The translations under genes and the position numbers were made by a program. Shown here piece by piece: positions 60,409 to 61,317 of a stretch of 61,317 bases of DNA (the first letter of the stretch is position 1; every line of letters begins with the position of its first letter). The notes beneath the pieces are model-generated. The model searched no databases. It saw only the letters and a program-made list of their open reading frames with translations, and had not been told where the DNA came from. The DNA comes from Andreesenia angusta (GTDB taxonomy: Bacteria > Bacillota > Clostridia > Tissierellales > Gottschalkiaceae). The stretch lies in contig NZ_MKIE01000009.1 in the NCBI RefSeq assembly GCF_001855385.1, forward strand, positions 1 through 61,317, read 5' to 3'.

Positions 60409-61197
60409 CTATTTTAATTCATCCTCTTCTACTTCACTTAAAGAACGGCCATTTAACTTCCATACCTTTTGACCATTCGCACTACCTCCCACTATTGCAA
60501 CCGCAGCATAGCTAGGACTATCAAAAGCTGCATCTTCATTAAAAACGTAAAGTCCTAGGCCATTTTCAGATATAATAGATGACTCTAAAAGTTTTCTGCG
60601 TAATTTTTTGATATGAGGTCTAGCTGAGGGCCTATCTTCTATAACAGCAGTAGAGCCTTTTAAGACTACATATTTATCATCTATAATAGACATTCTGGCA
60701 TAAGCTTTTTTATTCGTTAGCTCAAAAATCGGCTCCTTTTCAATTATAGATGTGCCGGTATTAGTGCGAGGTTCTAGTATATCTATGTTAAGAGAAGACA
60801 AGATAAGATTAATACCGCTCATAAACTGTTGAACTTCAGCAATATCGACTTCGGAAGTATTGGGCTTAGATGGACACTGATTGTTGTCTAGTATAACTCT
60901 ATTTGCAGACTTAGCTAATCCATATATTTCAGCTTCTAAAAACTGAATTTGTGTCTTAGTTAAATAGCTATCTTTTGAGGTGAATACTATAGCTTCTGTC
61001 CAGAAGTCTTTATTATTAGAGTGGCTTTTTAGTCTAGGTAATACAGGATCTCCTTCTCCAATGTACAATATTGTTTCTTCAGAATGATCAACGTCAGGAC
61101 CGGTTAGCATATAGACTCCTGGTTTATTCGCACTTTCTCTTTCAGAAAATTCTTTTAATTTGGTTCTTGGAAAAATAGTTGCATATATAGCGATATG
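60409..61197 (-). pseudogene. GIY-YIG nuclease/DUF4357-type gene, 5' end missing
   Basis: The frame continues upstream of the only ATG (61110) as HIAIYATIFPRTKLKEFSER and then PGVYMLTG, so the GVY half of the catalytic GIY-YIG pair lies before that ATG. YIGEGDPVLPRLKSH and DFWTEAIVFTSKD follow; the C terminus fits DUF4357 (GGSANGQKVWKLNGRSL). No start codon exists before a stop at 61198-61200. Relatives are about 30 residues longer at the N terminus. The break lies close to a possible transposase gene, so an insertion probably cut the gene. Confidence 0.65.
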
Positions 61198-61281
61198 TTA
61201 AGCTAGAAAATGTCGCAGTCACTAGCAATAAATGTTGGCAAACGTGATATGATTAAAATAAGAAAATGGAGAGTGATCACG

Positions 61282-61317
61282 ATGACAACAAAGAGAAGAA
61301 GACTGACTGCGAAAACC
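61282..61317 (+). CDS. start of a basic protein, possibly a transposase (partial)
   Basis: Only MTTKRRRLTAKT is inside the window. GGAGAGTG lies 5-7 bases before the ATG, and an extended -10 (TGATATGAT, 61248-61256) precedes it. The basic start and the position next to a truncated gene suggest an insertion element, but 12 residues cannot settle the family. Confidence 0.35.
   Translation, partial: MTTKRRRLTAKT

Noticed and set aside
1..61317. CRISPR arrays
   Set aside because: No regularly spaced direct repeats of 20-40 bases were seen, and no cas-like gene is present.

Overview
The window looks like a chromosomal segment of an anaerobic, low-GC Gram-positive bacterium of the Clostridia. I cannot place the genus from sequence alone. 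Supporting signs are strong GGAGG ribosome binding sites, many TTG starts, heavy AGA/ATA codon use, a class A flavodiiron protein, a hybrid cluster protein, YedF with DUF3343, meso-diaminopimelate dehydrogenase and a DnaB/DnaD/DnaI helicase-loading set.

Layout. 1-1274: 3' end of a 23S rRNA gene, 5S rRNA and eight tRNAs. 1463-12164: a conserved near-origin block: yedF and a Se/S-carrier-like gene, rpsF-ssb-rpsR behind an S6:S18-type leader, a DUF2232 gene with gdpP and rplI, dnaB, the flavodiiron gene, a GNAT gene, a cluster of DnaA boxes, and purA. 12308-12745: five more tRNAs. 12894-30600: ddh converging on a dnaD-dnaI operon, a methyltransferase with a CrtI-like desaturase, an M23 peptidase, a MATE exporter, murA, walJ-like, htrA, a 55-residue CxxH/CxxC protein, a shortened rlmH, a DUF1846 gene, a CPBP protease, an ECF S component with an aminotransferase, and a class-I amidotransferase-like hydrolase. 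30697-42025: sensing and surface genes: two chemoreceptors, a CHASE-GGDEF cyclase, a cold shock protein, an SLH protein, a lipoprotein, a two-component system and NAD(P)HX epimerase.

42027-45049 is the most unusual part: a leaderless substrate-binding-like protein with an N-terminal DUF1858-like domain, a Cys-rich HypB/UreG-like GTPase and a permease-less ABC ATPase, in one tight operon. Its upstream region carries two TGAT-N4-(A/G)TCA dyads. The hybrid cluster protein gene 9 kb away has two dyads of the same kind, with the same spacing and the same distance to the -10. This suggests one CRP/FNR-type regulator and a shared job in metal-centre assembly, repair or nitrosative stress.

45110-48397 holds a divergent pair, a FliK-like/DUF6240-like protein and a YaaR protein. 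Both have sigma-D-type promoters (TAAA-N16-GCCGATAA and TAAA-N16-GTCGATAT), so both probably belong to the motility regulon although no flagellar gene is nearby. 48424-52932 holds yjdM, a two-domain polyphosphate:AMP phosphotransferase, an SDR lacking its catalytic Tyr, and hcp.

53041-61317 is accessory. It has a MORC/Hsp90-like GHKL ATPase with a 71-residue partner, then about 5 kb of small genes, all on the minus strand and mostly encoding small membrane proteins. These include a tandem paralog pair and two homologous terminators. The region also holds a tnpB-less IS200/IS605-type right end, an HsmA-like gene and a 5'-truncated GIY-YIG gene, and it ends in the start of a possible transposase gene.
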